Shown here one piece after another: positions 12,351 to 25,000 of a DNA stretch of 64,000 bases. The DNA comes from Calliopsis andreniformis (taxonomy: Eukaryota; Arthropoda; Insecta; Hymenoptera; Andrenidae). How positions within the stretch are numbered: position 1 is the first letter of the stretch; every line of letters begins with the position of its first letter. The notes under the pieces were generated by a model. The model had not been told where the DNA came from. It saw nothing but the letters and a program-made list of their open reading frames with translations, and did no database searches. The translations under genes were made by a program, and so were the position numbers. The stretch is from contig NW_027480463.1 in NCBI RefSeq assembly GCF_051401765.1, positions 1,736,001-1,800,000 of the forward strand, read 5' to 3'.

Positions 12351-13484
12351 TCAAACCTCAATCCTCAATGCTCAATCCTCAATCCTCAGTATTCAACACT
12401 CAACCCTCAACCATCAGTCCTCAATACTCAATCATCAATCCTCAGTTCTCAATACTCAATAGAGTATCCTGAATTCTCATGGTTCAATACTCAATCCCCA
12501 TTCTTCAATCTTCAAACCTCAATCCTCAATCCTCAACCTTCAATATTCAATAGTCAATCCTCAATCCTCAATCCTCAATTCTTAATCCTCAATACTCAAT
12601 CCTCAATCGTCAACCCTCAATCCCCAATCCTCAATCTTCAATCCTCAATCCTCAATCCTCAATCCTCAATCCTCAATATTCAACACAAAACCCTCAAACA
12701 TCAATCCTCAATACTCAACCATCAATCCTCAATTCTCAATACTCAATAGAATATCCTGAATTCTCATGGTTCAATACTCAATCCACAAAAGTCAATAATC
12801 AAACCTCAATCCTCAAACATCAATTCTCAACACTCAATCCTCAATACTCAGTCCTCTCTCTTCAATACTGCATCCTCAATCCTCAATCCTCAAGCGTCAA
12901 TCCTCAGTCCTCATTCCTCAACCCTCAATCCTCAGTTCTCAAACCTCAATCCGGAATCCTCAATCCTGAATCTTCAATCTTCAGCCGTCGGTCCTCAACA
13001 ATCAATTGTCAATCCTCAATCCTCAATAGAATATCCTCAATTCACACTTTTCAATACTCAAACCCATTCTTCAATCTTCAAATCTCAATCCACAAACATC
13101 AATTCTCATCACTCAACCCTCAACAGTCAGTCCTCAATCTTCAATCCTCAGCCCTCAATCCTCAATCTTCAATCCTCAATACTCAATCTTCAATCCTCAA
13201 TCCTCAATTCTCAATCCTCAATACTCAATCCTCAATCGTCAATCATCAATCCTCAATCCTCAAACCTCAATCCTCAGACCTCATACATCAATACTCAACC
13301 CTCAGTCGACGTCATCAATCCACAACCCTCAATCCTCAATCCTCAATCTTCAATCATCAATTCTCAATCCTCAATCCTCAATCCTCAATCCTCAGTCCTC
13401 AAACCTCAATCCTGAATCCTGAATCCTGAATCCTCAATCTTCTGCCCTCAGTCCTCAACAATCAGTTGTCAAGCCTCAATCCTC

Positions 13485-14340
13485 AATAGAATATCATCAA
13501 TTCACAGTTTTCATTACTCAATACTCAACCTGCAATGTTCAAATCTCTATCCACAAACATCAATTCTCATCACTCAACCCTCAGCACTCAGTCCCCAATG
13601 CTCAATATTCATTCCGCAATCCTCAATCCTCAATTCTCAATCCTCAATACTCAATCCTCAATACTCAACCATCAATCCTCAATTCTCAATACTCAATAGA
13701 ATATCCTGAATTCTCAGGATTCTATACTCAAACCTCAATCCTCAACCCTCAGCCCTCATTCTCAATCCTCAATCCACAATCCTCAAACCTCAATACTCAA
13801 CCGTCAGTACTCGTCCTCAATCTTCAAACCTCAATCCTCAATCCTCCCATCTTCAATCATCTATACTCAATCTTCAATCCTCAATCCTCAATCCTCAATG
13901 CTCAAACCTCAATCCTCAGTATTCAACACTCAACCCTCAACCATCAGTCCTCAATACTCAATCATCAATCCTCAATCCTCAATCCTCAATCCTCAATCCT
14001 CAATCCTCAGACCTCATACATCAATACTCAACCCTCAGTCGACGTCATTAATCCACAACCCTCAATCCTCAATCCTCAATCTTCAATCATCAATTCTCAA
14101 TCCTCAATCCTCAATCCTCAATCCTCAGTCCTCAAACCTCAATCCTGAATCCTGAATGCTGAATCCTCAATCTTCTGCCCTCAGTCCTCAACAATCAGTT
14201 GTCAAGCCTCAATCCTCAATAGAATAACATCAATCCACAGTTTTCAATACTCAATACTCAATCTGCAATCTTCAAATCTCTATCCACAAACATCGATTCT
14301 CATCATTCAACACTCAACACTCAGTCCCCAATCCTCAATA
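13485..14340 (+). repeat. 733-bp tandem duplication bounded by two class A islands
   Basis: The class A islands at 13485 and 14218 are 733 bases apart and share their upstream context: repeated CCTGAAT, then the CAACAATCAGTTGTC motif and GTCAAGCC. Between them lies a B-prime island (13695). The same 733-bp arrangement is present at 32,959-33,692. The copies at 23.94, 28.48 and 39.51 kb have one A island and no intervening segment. At 51,018 a single island joins the two flanks. The pattern fits gain and loss by unequal exchange between the two direct islands. Confidence 0.88.
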
Positions 14341-14992
14341 TTCATTCCGCAATCCTCAATCCTCAATCCACAATCCTCAAACTTCAATCCTCAATACTCA
14401 ATCTTCAATGCTCATTCCTCAATCCTCAATCCTCAATTCTCAATCCTCAATCGTCAATCTTCAATCCACAATACTCAACCTTCAATCAACAACCCTCAAT
14501 CCTCAATCCTCAATCCTCATTCTTCAATCCTCAATACACAATCCTTAATCTTCAATCCTCAATCCTCAATCCACAATTCTCAATCCACAATCCTCAGTCC
14601 TCAGTCCTCAAAACTCAATCCTCAACCCTCAGCCCTCATCCACAATCCTCAATGTTCAATCCTCAATCCTCAATCTTCAATCCTCAATACTCAATCTTCA
14701 ATCTTCAATCCTCAGTCCTCAATCTTCAATCCTCAATGCTCAGTCCTCAATCCTCAGTCCTCAGTCCTCAATTCTCAATCCTCAATGCTCAATCCTCAAT
14801 CCTCAGCCGTCAGTCCTCGTCCTCAAACCTCAACCCTCAATCCTCAATCCCCAATCTTCAATCATCAATACTCAATCTTCAATCCTCAATCCTCAATCCT
14901 CAATCCTCAATCCTCAATCCTCAATATTCAACGCACAACCCTCATTCATCAATCCTCAATACTCAACCATCAATCCTCAATTCTCAATACTC

Positions 14993-15120
14993 AATAGATT
15001 ATCCTGAATTCTCATGGTTCAATACTCAATCCACAATATCCAATAATCAAACCTCAATCCTCAAACATCAATTCTCAACACTCAATACTCAACACCCAGT
15101 CCTCTCTCTTCAATCCTCCA
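14993..15120 (+). repeat. Class B island (exemplar; 20 members)
   Basis: Heptamer 2 is ATCCTGA, 3 ATTCTCA (a GAATTC site spans 2-3), 4 TGGTTCA, 8 ATAATCA, 11 AACATCA, 12 ATTCTCA and 16-17 GTCCTCT CTCTTCA. Starts: 2614, 3004, 6553, 6964, 9205, 12745, 14993, 18309, 18720, 19781, 23204, 27743, 32219, 34313, 38769, 43245, 44892, 50278, 51639, 57174. Heptamers 11-12 are the same as in class A at the same position, which indicates common descent. Confidence 0.92.
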
Positions 15121-15917
15121 TCCTCAATCCTCAATCCTCAATCCTCAATCTTCAATCCTCAATACTCTATCTACAATCCTCAATCCTCAATCCTCAATCC
15201 TCAATCCTCAGACCTCAAACAGCAATACTCTACCCTCAGTCCTCGTCCTCAATCCACAACCATCAATCCTCAATCCTCAATCTTCAATCATCAATATTCA
15301 ATCTTCAGTCCTCAATCCTCAATCCTCAATCCTCAATCCTCAATCCTCAATCCTCAATGTTCAATACGCAATACCCAATCCTCAATCTTCAAAACGCAAT
15401 ACTCAATCCTCAATCCTCAATCCTCAATCCTCAATCCTCAATCTTCAATCCTCAATACTCAATCTTCAACCCTCAATCCTCAGTCCTCAGTCCTCAAACC
15501 TCGATCCTCAAACCTCAGCCCTCATCCTCAATGCTCAATCCTCAATACCCAATCCTTAATCTTCAATCCTCAATACTCAATCTTCAATCCTCAATCCTCA
15601 GTCCTCAAACCTCAATTCTGAATCCTCAATCCTGCAACCTCAATGTTCAGCCCTCAGTCCTCAACAATCAGTTGTCAATACTAAATCCCCAATAGAATAT
15701 CCTCACCTCACAGTTTTCAATACTCAATCCTCAATCCTCAATCCTCAACCCTCAGTAATCAATCCTCAATCTTCAATACTCAATCGTCAATCCTCAGTCC
15801 TCAATCCTCAATCCTCAATCCTCGTTCCTCAAATCTCAATCCTCAACCCGCAGTCCTCATCCTCAATTCTCAATCCTCAATCCTCAATCCTCAATCCTCA
15901 ATCTTCAATCCTCAATA

Positions 15918-15985
15918 ATCAATCTCCAGTCCTAGATCCTCAATCCCCAATCCTCAATCCTTAATCCTCAATCTTCAATCCTCAA
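15918..15985 (+). repeat. E module (exemplar; four copies)
   Basis: Landmarks are ATAATCAATCTCCAGTCCTA, then CCCCAATCCTCAATCCTTAATC. Copies are at about 15,918, 53,052, 62,936 and 63,331. The last two have CCAATCCTAAATCGTC instead of CCAGTCCTAGATCC. The stop codons TAG or TAA created here close several plus-strand frames. Confidence 0.8.
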
Positions 15986-17037
15986 TCCCCAGTCCTCAAT
16001 CTCCAATCCTCAATGCTCAGTCCTCAATCCTCAATCCACAGTCCTCAATCCTCAATCCTCAATCCTCAAACCTCAATCCTCAATCCTCAACTGTCAGTCC
16101 TCGTCCTCAATCCTCAACCCTCAATCATCAATCCTCAGTCCCAAATCCTCATTCTTCAATCCTCAATCCTCAATACCCAATCTTCAATCCTCAATCCTCA
16201 ATCCTCAATCCTCAATCCTCAACCCTCAATCCTCAATACTCAATCTTCAATCCTCAATCCTCAATCCTCATTCCTCAATCCTCTATCCTCAATCCTCAAT
16301 CGTCAACCTTCAATCCTCAATACTCAATCTTCAATCCTCAATCCTCAATCCTCAATCCTCAATCCTCAATCCTCATTCTTCAATCCTCAATACCCAATCC
16401 TCAATCTTCAATCCTCAATCCTCAACCCTCAATCCTCAATCCTCAATCCTCAATCCTCAATCATCAATCCTCAGTCCCAAATCCTCAATCTTCAATACTC
16501 AATCCTCAATACTCAATCTTCAATCCTCAATCCTCAATCCTCGATCCTCAATCCTCATACTTCAATCCTCAACACCCAATCCTCAATGTTCAATCCTCAA
16601 TCCTCAATCCTCAATTCTCAACCCTCAATCCTCAATCCTCAGACCTCAAACGTCAATACTCAACCCTCAGTCCTCGTCCTCAATCCACAACCCTCAATCC
16701 TCAATCCTCAATCTTCAATTCTCAATCCTCAATCCTCAATCCTCAACCTCAATCCTCAGTCCTCAAACCTCAATCCTGAATCCTCAATCCTGAAGCCTCA
16801 ATCTTCAGCCTTCAGTCCTCAACAATCAGTTGTCAATCCTCAATCCTCAATAGAATATCATCAATTCACAGATTTCAATACTCAATACTCAATCTGCAAT
16901 CTTCAAATCTCTATACACAAACATCAATTCCCATCATTCAACCCTCAACACTCAGTCCCCAATCCTGAATCTTCAATCCTCAATCCTCAATCGTCGATCC
17001 CCAATACTCAACCATCAATCCTCAATTCTCAATACTC

Positions 17038-17160
17038 AATAGAATATCCTGAATTCTCATGGTTCAATACTCAATCCCCATTCTTCAATCTTCAAACCTC
17101 AATCCACAAACATCAATTCTCATCACTCAACCATCAACACTCAGTCCTCAATCTTCAATC
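17038..17160 (+). repeat. Class D island, B head on C-like tail (exemplar; 9 members)
   Basis: Heptamers 2-5 are those of class B (ATCCTGA, ATTCTCA, TGGTTCA, ATACTCA) and heptamers 6-8 are those of class C (ATCCCCA, TTCTTCA, ATCTTCA). The members at 17038 and 54362 continue through heptamers 10-17 (ATCCACA, AACATCA and on). The members at 12458, 22917, 27456, 31932, 38482, 42958 and 49991 have seed AATAGAGTATC (AACAGAGTATC at 38482) and lose the island tail after heptamer 9. Confidence 0.88.
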
Positions 17161-17355
17161 CTCAACCCTCAATCCTCAATCTTCAATCCTCAATACTCAA
17201 TCTTCAATCCTCAATCCTCAATTCTCAATTCTCAACCCTCAATCCTCAGTCCTCAGTCCTCAAACCTCAATCCTCAAACCTCAGCCCTCATCCTCAATGC
17301 TCAATCCTCAATACCCAATCCTCAATCTTCAATACTCAATACTCAGTCTTCAATC

Positions 17356-19506
17356 CTCTATCCTCAATCCTCAATCCTCAATCCTGAATCTTCAATCCTC
17401 AATACTCAATGTTCAATCCTCAATCCTCAATCCTCAATCCTCAATCCTCATTCTTCAGTCTTCAACACCCAATCCCCAATCTTCAATCCTCAATCCTCAA
17501 ACCTCAAATCTCAATCCTCAATCCTTAATCCACAGACCTCAAACATCAATACTCATCCCTCAGTCCTCGTCCTCAATCCACAACCCTCAATCCTCGATCC
17601 TCAACCTTCAATCATCAATATTCAATCTTCAATCCTCAACCCTCAATCCTCAATAACCAATCCCCAATCTTCAATCCTCAATCCTCAATCCTCAATCCTC
17701 AATCCTCAATCCTCAGTCCTCAAACTTCAATCCTGAATCCTCAATCCTGAATCCTCAATCTTCAGCCCTTAGTCCTCAGCAATCAGTTGTGAACCCTCAA
17801 TCCTCAATAGAATATCATCAATTCACAGCTTTCATTACTCAATACTCATTCTGCAATCTTCAAATCTCTATCCACAAACATCAATTCTCATCACTCAACC
17901 CTCAACACTCAGTCCCCAATCCTCAATATTCAATCCTCAATCCTCAATCCTCAATCCACAATCCTCAATACTCAATCCTCAATACTCAACCATCAATCCT
18001 CAATTCTCAATACTCAATAGAATATCCTGAATTCTCAGGGTTCTATACTCAAACCTCAATCCTCAACCCTCAGCCCTCATTCTCAATCCTCAATCCACAA
18101 TCCTCAAAACTCAATCCTCAACCGTCAGTACTCGTCCTCAATCCTCAAACCTCAATCCTCAATCGTCCCTTCTTCAATCATCAATACTCAATCTTCAATC
18201 CTCAATCCTCAATCCTCAATGCTCAATCCTCAATCCTCAGTATTCAACACTCAACCCTCAACCATCATTCCTCAATACTCAATCATCAATCCTCAGTTCT
18301 CAATACTCAATAGAATATCCTGAATTCCCATGGTTCAATACTCAATCGACAATATTCAATAATCAAATCTCAATCCTCAAACATCAGTCCTCAAAACTCA
18401 ATCCTCAACACGCAGTCCTCTCTCTTCAATCCTCCATCCTCAACCCTCAATCCTCAAGCGTCAATCCTCAATCCTCAACCCTCAGCCCTCATTCTCAATC
18501 CTCAATCCACAATCCTCAAACCTCAATCCTCAACTGTCAGTACTCGTCCTCAATCCTCAATCCTCAATCCTCAATCCTCAATCTTCAATCATCAATACTC
18601 AATCGTCAATGCTCAATCCTCAATCCTCAATCCTCAATCCTCAATCCTCAATATTCAACGCACAACCCTCAACCATCAATCCTCAATACTCAACCATCAA
18701 TCCTCAATTCTCAATACTCAATAGAATATCCTGAATTCTCATGGTTCAATACTCAATACACAATACTCAATAATCAAATCTCAATCCTCAAACATCAATT
18801 CTCGACACTCAATCCTCAACACTCAGTCCTCTCTCTTCAATCCTCCATCCTCAATCCTCAATCCTCAAGCGACAATCCTCAATAGAATATCCTCAATTCA
18901 CAGTTTTCCATACTCAATTCTCAATCTGCAATCTTCAGATCTCTATCCACAAACATCAATTCTCATCACTCAACCCTCAATACTCAGTCCCCAGTCCTCA
19001 ATCTTCAATCCTCAATCCCCAATCCTCAATCCTCAATCTTAACCTTCAATCCTCAATCCTCAACCCTCAATCTTCAATCCTCAATCCTCAATCCTCAATC
19101 ATCAATCCTCAGTCCCAAATCCTCAATCTTCAATACTGAATCCTCAATACTCAATCTTCAATCCTCAATCCTCAATCCTCAATCCTCAATCCTCAATCCT
19201 CAATCCTCAACCTTCAATCCTCAATACTCAATCTGCAATCCTCAATCCTCAGTCCTCACTCCTCAATCCTCATTCTTCAATCCTCAATACCGAATCCTCA
19301 ATCTTCAATCCTCAATCCTCAATCCTCAACTCTCAATCCTCAATCCTCAATCCTCAGACTTCAAACATTAATACTCAACCCTCAGTCCTCGTCCTCAATT
19401 CACAACCCTCAATCCTCAATCCTCAATCCTCAACACTCAATCCTCAATGTTCAATCCTCAATACCCAATCCTCAGTCTTCAATCCTCAATCCTCAATCCT
19501 CAATCC
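17356..19506 (+). repeat. 2.15-kb duplicated block, copy 2 (partner 5,600-7,750)
   Basis: Islands start at 17806 (A), 18016 (B-prime), 18309 (B), 18720 (B) and 18881 (A), all 11,756 bases after their partners. The seed of the last island is intact here (AATAGAATATC), while copy 1 has AATCGAATATC at 7125 and the older relative at 3165 has AAGAGAATATC. At about 19,507 the block gives way abruptly to sequence of the 14.7-kb type. Confidence 0.88.
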
Positions 19507-20164
19507 TCAATCTTCAATCCTCAATGCTCAGTCCTCAATCCTCAATCCTCAGTCCTCAATTCTCAATCCTCAGTGCTCAATCCTCAATCCTCAGCCGTCA
19601 GTCCTCCTCCTCAAACCTCAACCCTCAATCCTCAATCCCCAATCTTCAATCATCAATACTCAATCTTCAATCCTCAATCCTCAATCCTCAATCGTCAATC
19701 CTCAATCCTCAATATTCAACGCACAACCCTCATTCATCAATCCTCAATACTCAACCATCAATCCTCAATTCTCAATACTCAATAGATTATCCTGAATTCT
19801 CATGGTTCAATACTCAATCCACAATATCCAATAATCAAACCTCAATCCTCAAACATCAATTCTCAACACTCAATCCTCAACACCCAGTCCTCTCTGTTCA
19901 ATCCTCCACCCTCAATCCTCAATCCACAATCCTCAATCTTCAATCCTCAATACTCTATCTGCAATCCTCAATCCTCAATCCTCAATCCTCAATCCTCAGA
20001 CCTCAAACAGCAATACTCAACCCTCAGGCCTCGTCCTCAATCCACAACCATCAATCCTCAATCCTCAATCTTCAATCATCAATATTCAATCTTCAGTCCT
20101 CAATCCTCAATCCTCAATCCTCAATCCTAAATCCTCAATCCTCAATCCTCAATCCTCAATCCTC
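19507..20164 (+). repeat. Transposed copy of 14.72-15.38 kb sequence
   Basis: From the CAATGCTCAGTCC stretch at 19,522 onward the sequence matches 14,734 onward with a shift of 4,788 bases, exactly 684 heptamers (island B 14993/19781). Small differences include CCTCCTCC in place of CCTCGTCC near 19,608. The homology ends where a class C island begins at 20165. Confidence 0.82.
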
Positions 20165-21740
20165 AATAGAATATCCTCAATTCACATTTTTCAATACTGA
20201 ATCCCCATTCTTCAATCTTCAAATCTCAATCCACAAACATCAATTCCCATCACTCAGCCCTCAACACTCAGTCCTCAATCTTCAATCCTCAATCCTCAAT
20301 CCTCAAACTTCAATCCTCAATAATCAATCTTCAAACCTCGGTCCTCAATTCTCAATCCTCAATGCTCAACCCTCAATCGTCAATTCTCAATACCCAATCC
20401 TCAATATTCAATCCCCAATCCTCAATCCTCAATCCTCAATCCTCAATCTTCAATCCTCAATACACAATCTTCAATCCTCAATCCTCAATCATCAATCCTC
20501 AATCGTCAATCCTCAGTCCCCAATCCTCAATCTTCAATCCTCAGTACTCAATCTGCAATCCTCAATCCTCCATCCTCACTCCTCAATCCTCGTTCTTCAA
20601 TCCTCAATACCGAATCCACAATCTTCAATCAACAATCCTCAATCATCAATTCTCAATCCTCAATCCTCTATCCTCAGACTTCAAACATCAATACTCAACC
20701 CTCAGTCCTCGTCCTCAATCCACAACCCTCAATCCTCAATCATCAATCTTCAATTCTCAATCCTCAATCCTCAATCCTCAGCCTCAATCCTCAGTCCTCA
20801 AACCTCAATCCTGAATCCTGAATCCTGAATCCTCAATCTTCTGCCCTCAGTCCTCAACAATCAGTTGTCAAGCCTCAATCCTCAATAGAATATCATCAAT
20901 TCACAGTTTTCAATACTCAATGCTCAATCTGCAATCTTCAAATCTCTATCCACAAACATCAATTCTCATCATTCAACCCTCAACACTCAGTCCCCAATCC
21001 TCAATCTTCAATCCTCAATCCTCAATCGTCGATCCTCAATCTTCAATACTCAATACTCAATCTTCAATCGTCCATCCTCAATCCTCAATCCTCAGTCCTC
21101 AATTCTCAATCTTCAGGCTTAAATCCTCAATCTTCAATCCTCAATCCTCAACCCTCAATCCTCAATCCTCAATCCTCAATCCTCAATAGAATATCCTCAA
21201 TTCACATTTTTCAATACTGAATCCCCATTCTTCAATCTTCAAATCTCAATCCACAAACATCAATTCCCATCACTCAGCCCTCAACACTCAGTCCTCAATC
21301 TTCAATCCTCAATCCTGAATCCTCAAACTTCAATCCTCAATAATCAATCTTCAAACCTCGGTCCTCAATTCTCAATCCTCAATGCTCAACCCTCAATCGT
21401 CAATTCTCAATACCCAATCCTCAATATTCAATCCCCAATCCTCAATCCTCAATCCTCAATCCTCAATCTTCAATCCTCAATACACAATCTTCAATCCTCA
21501 ATCCTCAATCATCAATCCTCAATCGTCAATCCTCAGTCCCCAATCCTCAATCTTCAATCCTCAGTACTCAATCTGCAATCCTCAATCCTCCATCCTCACT
21601 CCTCAATCCTCGTTCTTCAATCCTCAATACCGAATCCACAATCTTCAATCAACAATCCTCAATCATCAATTCTCAATCCTCAATCCTCTATCCTCAGACT
21701 TCAAACATCAATACTCAACCCTCAGTCCTCGTCCACAGTC
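20165..21740 (+). repeat. Local tandem duplication with 1,020-bp period
   Basis: The class C island at 20165 recurs at 21185, and the following about 550 bases recur as well (for example 20,362-20,700 against 21,382-21,720). Both copies share ATACACAATC near 20,460/21,480, where other copies of this unit have ATACTCAATC, so they are each other's closest relatives. Between them sits 20,708-20,890, a copy of 10,249-10,430. A class A island starts at 20884. Confidence 0.87.
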
Positions 21741-22002
21741 CACAACCCTCAATCCTCAATACCCAATTTTCAATCATTAATATTCAATCTTCAATCCTAA
21801 ATCCTCAATCCTCAATCCTCAACCCTCAATCCTCAATGTTCTATCCTCAATACCCAATCCTCAGTCTTCAATCCTCAATCCTCAATCCTCAATCATCAAT
21901 CCTCAATCCTCAGTCCTCAAACCTCAATCCTGAATCCTCAATTATGAATCCTCAATCTTCAGCACTGAGTCCTCAACAATCAGTTGTGAATCCTCAATCC
22001 CC

Positions 22003-25000
22003 AATAGAATATCATCAATTCACAGCTTTCATTACTCAATACTCATTCTGCAATCTTCAAATCTCTATCCACAAACATCAATTCTCATCACTCAACCCTC
22101 AACACTCAGTCCCCAATCCTCAATATTCAATCCTCAATCCTCAATCCTCAATCCACGATCCTCGACATTCAATCCTCAATACTCAATCTTCAATGCTCAT
22201 TCCTCAATCCTCAATCCTCAATTCTCAATCCTCAATCGTCAATCTTCAATCCTCAATCCTCAATCCACAATTCTCAATCCTCAATCCTCAGTCCTCAGTC
22301 CTCAAACCTCAATCCTCAACACTCAGCCCTCATCCTCAATCCTCAATCCTCAATCCTCAATCCTCAATCCTCAATCTTCAATCCTCAATACTCAATCTTC
22401 AATCCTCAATCCAGAGTCCTCAATCTTCAATCCTCAATGCTCAGTCCTCAATCCTCAATCCTCAGTCCTCAATCCTCAATCCTCAATCCTCAAACCTCAA
22501 TCCTCAACCGTCAGTCCTCGTCCTCAAACTTCAACCCTCAATCCTCAATCCTCAATCTTCAATCATCAATACTCAATCTTCAATCCTCAATCCTGAATCC
22601 TCAATCCTCAATCGTCAGGCTTCAATCCTCAATACTCAATCTTCAATCCTTAATCCTCAATCCTCAATCCTCAATACTCAATCCTCAATACTCAACCATC
22701 AATCCTCAATTCTCAATACTCAATAGAATATCCTGAACTCTCAGGATTCTGTACTCAACCATCAATCCTCAACCCTCAGCCCTCATTCTCAATCCTCAGT
22801 CCACAATCCTCAAACCTCAATCCTCAATGCTCAATCCTCAATCCTCAGTATTCAACACTCAACCCTCAACCATCAGTCCTCAATACTCAATCATCAATCC
22901 TCAGTTCTCAATACTCAATAGAGTATCCTGAATTCTCATGGTTCAATACTCAATCCCCATTCTTCAATCTTCAAACCTCAATCCTCAATCCTCAACCTTC
23001 AATATTCAATAGTCAATCCTCAATCCTCAATCCTCAATTCTTAATCCTCAATACTCAATCCTCAATCGTCAACCCTCAATCCCCAATCCTCAATCTTCAA
23101 TCCTCAATCCTCAATCCTCAATCCTCAATCCTCAATATTCAACACAAAACCCTCAAACATCAATCCTCAATACTCAACCATCAATCCTCAATTCTCAATA
23201 CTCAATAGAATATCCTGAATTCTCATGGTTCAATACTCAATCCACAAAAGTCAATAATCAAATCTCAATCCTCAAACATCAATTCTCAACACTCAATCCT
23301 CAATACTCAGTCCTCTCTCTTCAATACTGCATCCTCAATCCTCAATCCTCAAGCGTCAATCCTCAGTCCTCATTCCTCAACCCTCAATCCTCAGTTCTCA
23401 AACCTCAATCCGGAATCCTCAATCCTGAATCTTCAATCTTCAACCGTCGGTCCTCAACAATCAATTGTCAATCCTCAATCCTCAATAGAATATCCTCAAT
23501 TCACACTTTTCAATACTCAAACCCATTCTTCAATCTTCAAATCTCAATCCACAAACATCAATTCTCATCACTCAACCCTCAACACTCAGTCCTCAATCTT
23601 CAATCCTCAGCCCTCAATCCTCAATCTTCAATCCTCAATACTCAATCTTCAATCCTCAATCCTCAATTCTCAATCCTCAATACTCAATCCTCAATCCTCA
23701 ATCATCAATCCTCAATCCTCAAACCTCAATCCTCAGACCTCATACATCAATACTCAACCCTCAGTCGACGTCATCAATCCACAACCCTCAGTCCTCAATC
23801 CTCAATCTTCAATCATCAATTCTCTATCCTCAATCCTCAATCCTCAATCCTCAGTCCTCAAACCTCAATCCTGAATCCTGAATCCTGAATCCTCAATCTT
23901 CTGCCCTCAGTCCTCAACAATCAGTTGTCAAGCCTCAATCCTCAATAGAATATCATCAATTCACAGTTTTCATTACTCAATACTCAAACTGCAATCTTCA
24001 AATCTCTATCCACAAACATCAATTCTCATTACTCAACCCTCAGCACTCAGTCCCCAATCCTCAATATTCATTCCGCAATCCTCAATCCTCAATCCACAAT
24101 CCTCAAATTTCAATCCTCAATACTCAATCTTCAATGCTCATTCCTCAATCCTCAATCCTCAATTCTCAATCCTCAATCGTCAATCTTCAATCCACAATAC
24201 TCAATCTTCAATCAACAACCCTCAATCCTCAATCCTCAATCCTCAATCTTCAATCCTCAATACTCAATCTTCAATCCACAATCCTCAATCCTCAATCCTC
24301 AATCCTCAATCCTCATTCTTCAATCCTCAAAACCCAATCCCCAATCTTCAATCCTCAATCCTCAATCCTCAATTCTCAATCCTCAATCCTCAATGCTCAG
24401 CCCTCAAACATCAATACTCAACCCTCAGTACGCGTCCTCAATCCACAACCCTCAATCCTCGATCCTCAATCTTCAATCATCAATATTCAATCTTCAATCC
24501 TCAATCCTCAATCCTCAATACTCAACCCTCAATCCTCAATGTTCTATCCTCAATACACAATCCTCATTCTTCAATCCTCAATCCTCAATCCTCAATCCTC
24601 AATCCTCTTTCTTCAATCCTCAATAACCAATCCTCAATCTTCAATCCTCAATCCTCAATTCTCAATCCTCAATCCTCAATGTTCAATCCGCAATACTCAA
24701 TCCTCAATCTTCAATCCTCAATCCTCAATCCTGATTCCTCAATCCTCAATCCTCAATCTTCAATCCTCAATACTCAATCTTCAATCCTCAATCCTCAATC
24801 CTCAATCCTCAATCCTCATTCTTCAATCCTCAACACCCAATCCTCAATCTTCAATCCTCAATTCTCTATCGTCAATTCTCAATCCTCAATCCTCAATCCA
24901 CAGACCTCGAACATCAATACTCAACCCTCAGTCCTCGTCCTCAATCCACAACCCTCAATCCTCGACCCTCAATCTTCAATCATCAATATTCAATCTTCAA

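Larger units (their letters stand above)
10249..13630 (+). repeat. 3.4-kb block, copy 1 of the alpha-type unit (partner 20,708-24,089)
   Basis: All eight islands have partners at a constant shift of 10,459 bases: 10425/20884, 10726/21185, 11544/22003, 12263/22722, 12458/22917, 12745/23204, 13025/23484 and 13485/23944. Base differences are more frequent than between the 27-38 and 38-48 kb copies. From 12,263 this copy carries the alpha markers: CAACCCTC after the B-prime island, AAACCTC in the B island, CAGCCGTCGG near 12,980 and CAACAGTCAG near 13,125. The partner carries the beta alternatives. The homology stops near 13,630. Confidence 0.9.
14341..17355 (+). repeat. Alpha-tail block, partly repeated at 34, 44.5 and 51.3 kb and again at 52.6-54.6 kb
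   Basis: Bases 14,652-15,479 match 33,972-34,799, 44,551-45,378 and 51,298-52,125 (island B 14993 against 34313, 44892 and 51639). From about 15,480 this copy departs from the first two and instead matches 52,622 onward, with a shift of 37,142 falling to 37,135 after one heptamer is lost. Islands follow at 15691 (A-short), 16849 (A) and 17038 (D, complete). An E module lies at about 15,918-15,985. Open frames here (14652-15695, 16013-17656) run between island stops and are not gene-like. Confidence 0.85.

Noticed and set aside
13303..13313. GTCGACGTC near 13,305 as a special site
   Set aside because: It is a variant of the CCTCGTCCTC slip point (CAGTCGACGTC) that recurs in duplicated copies near 14,039, 23,765, 28,304 and elsewhere. 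It travels with its block and shows no separate conservation.
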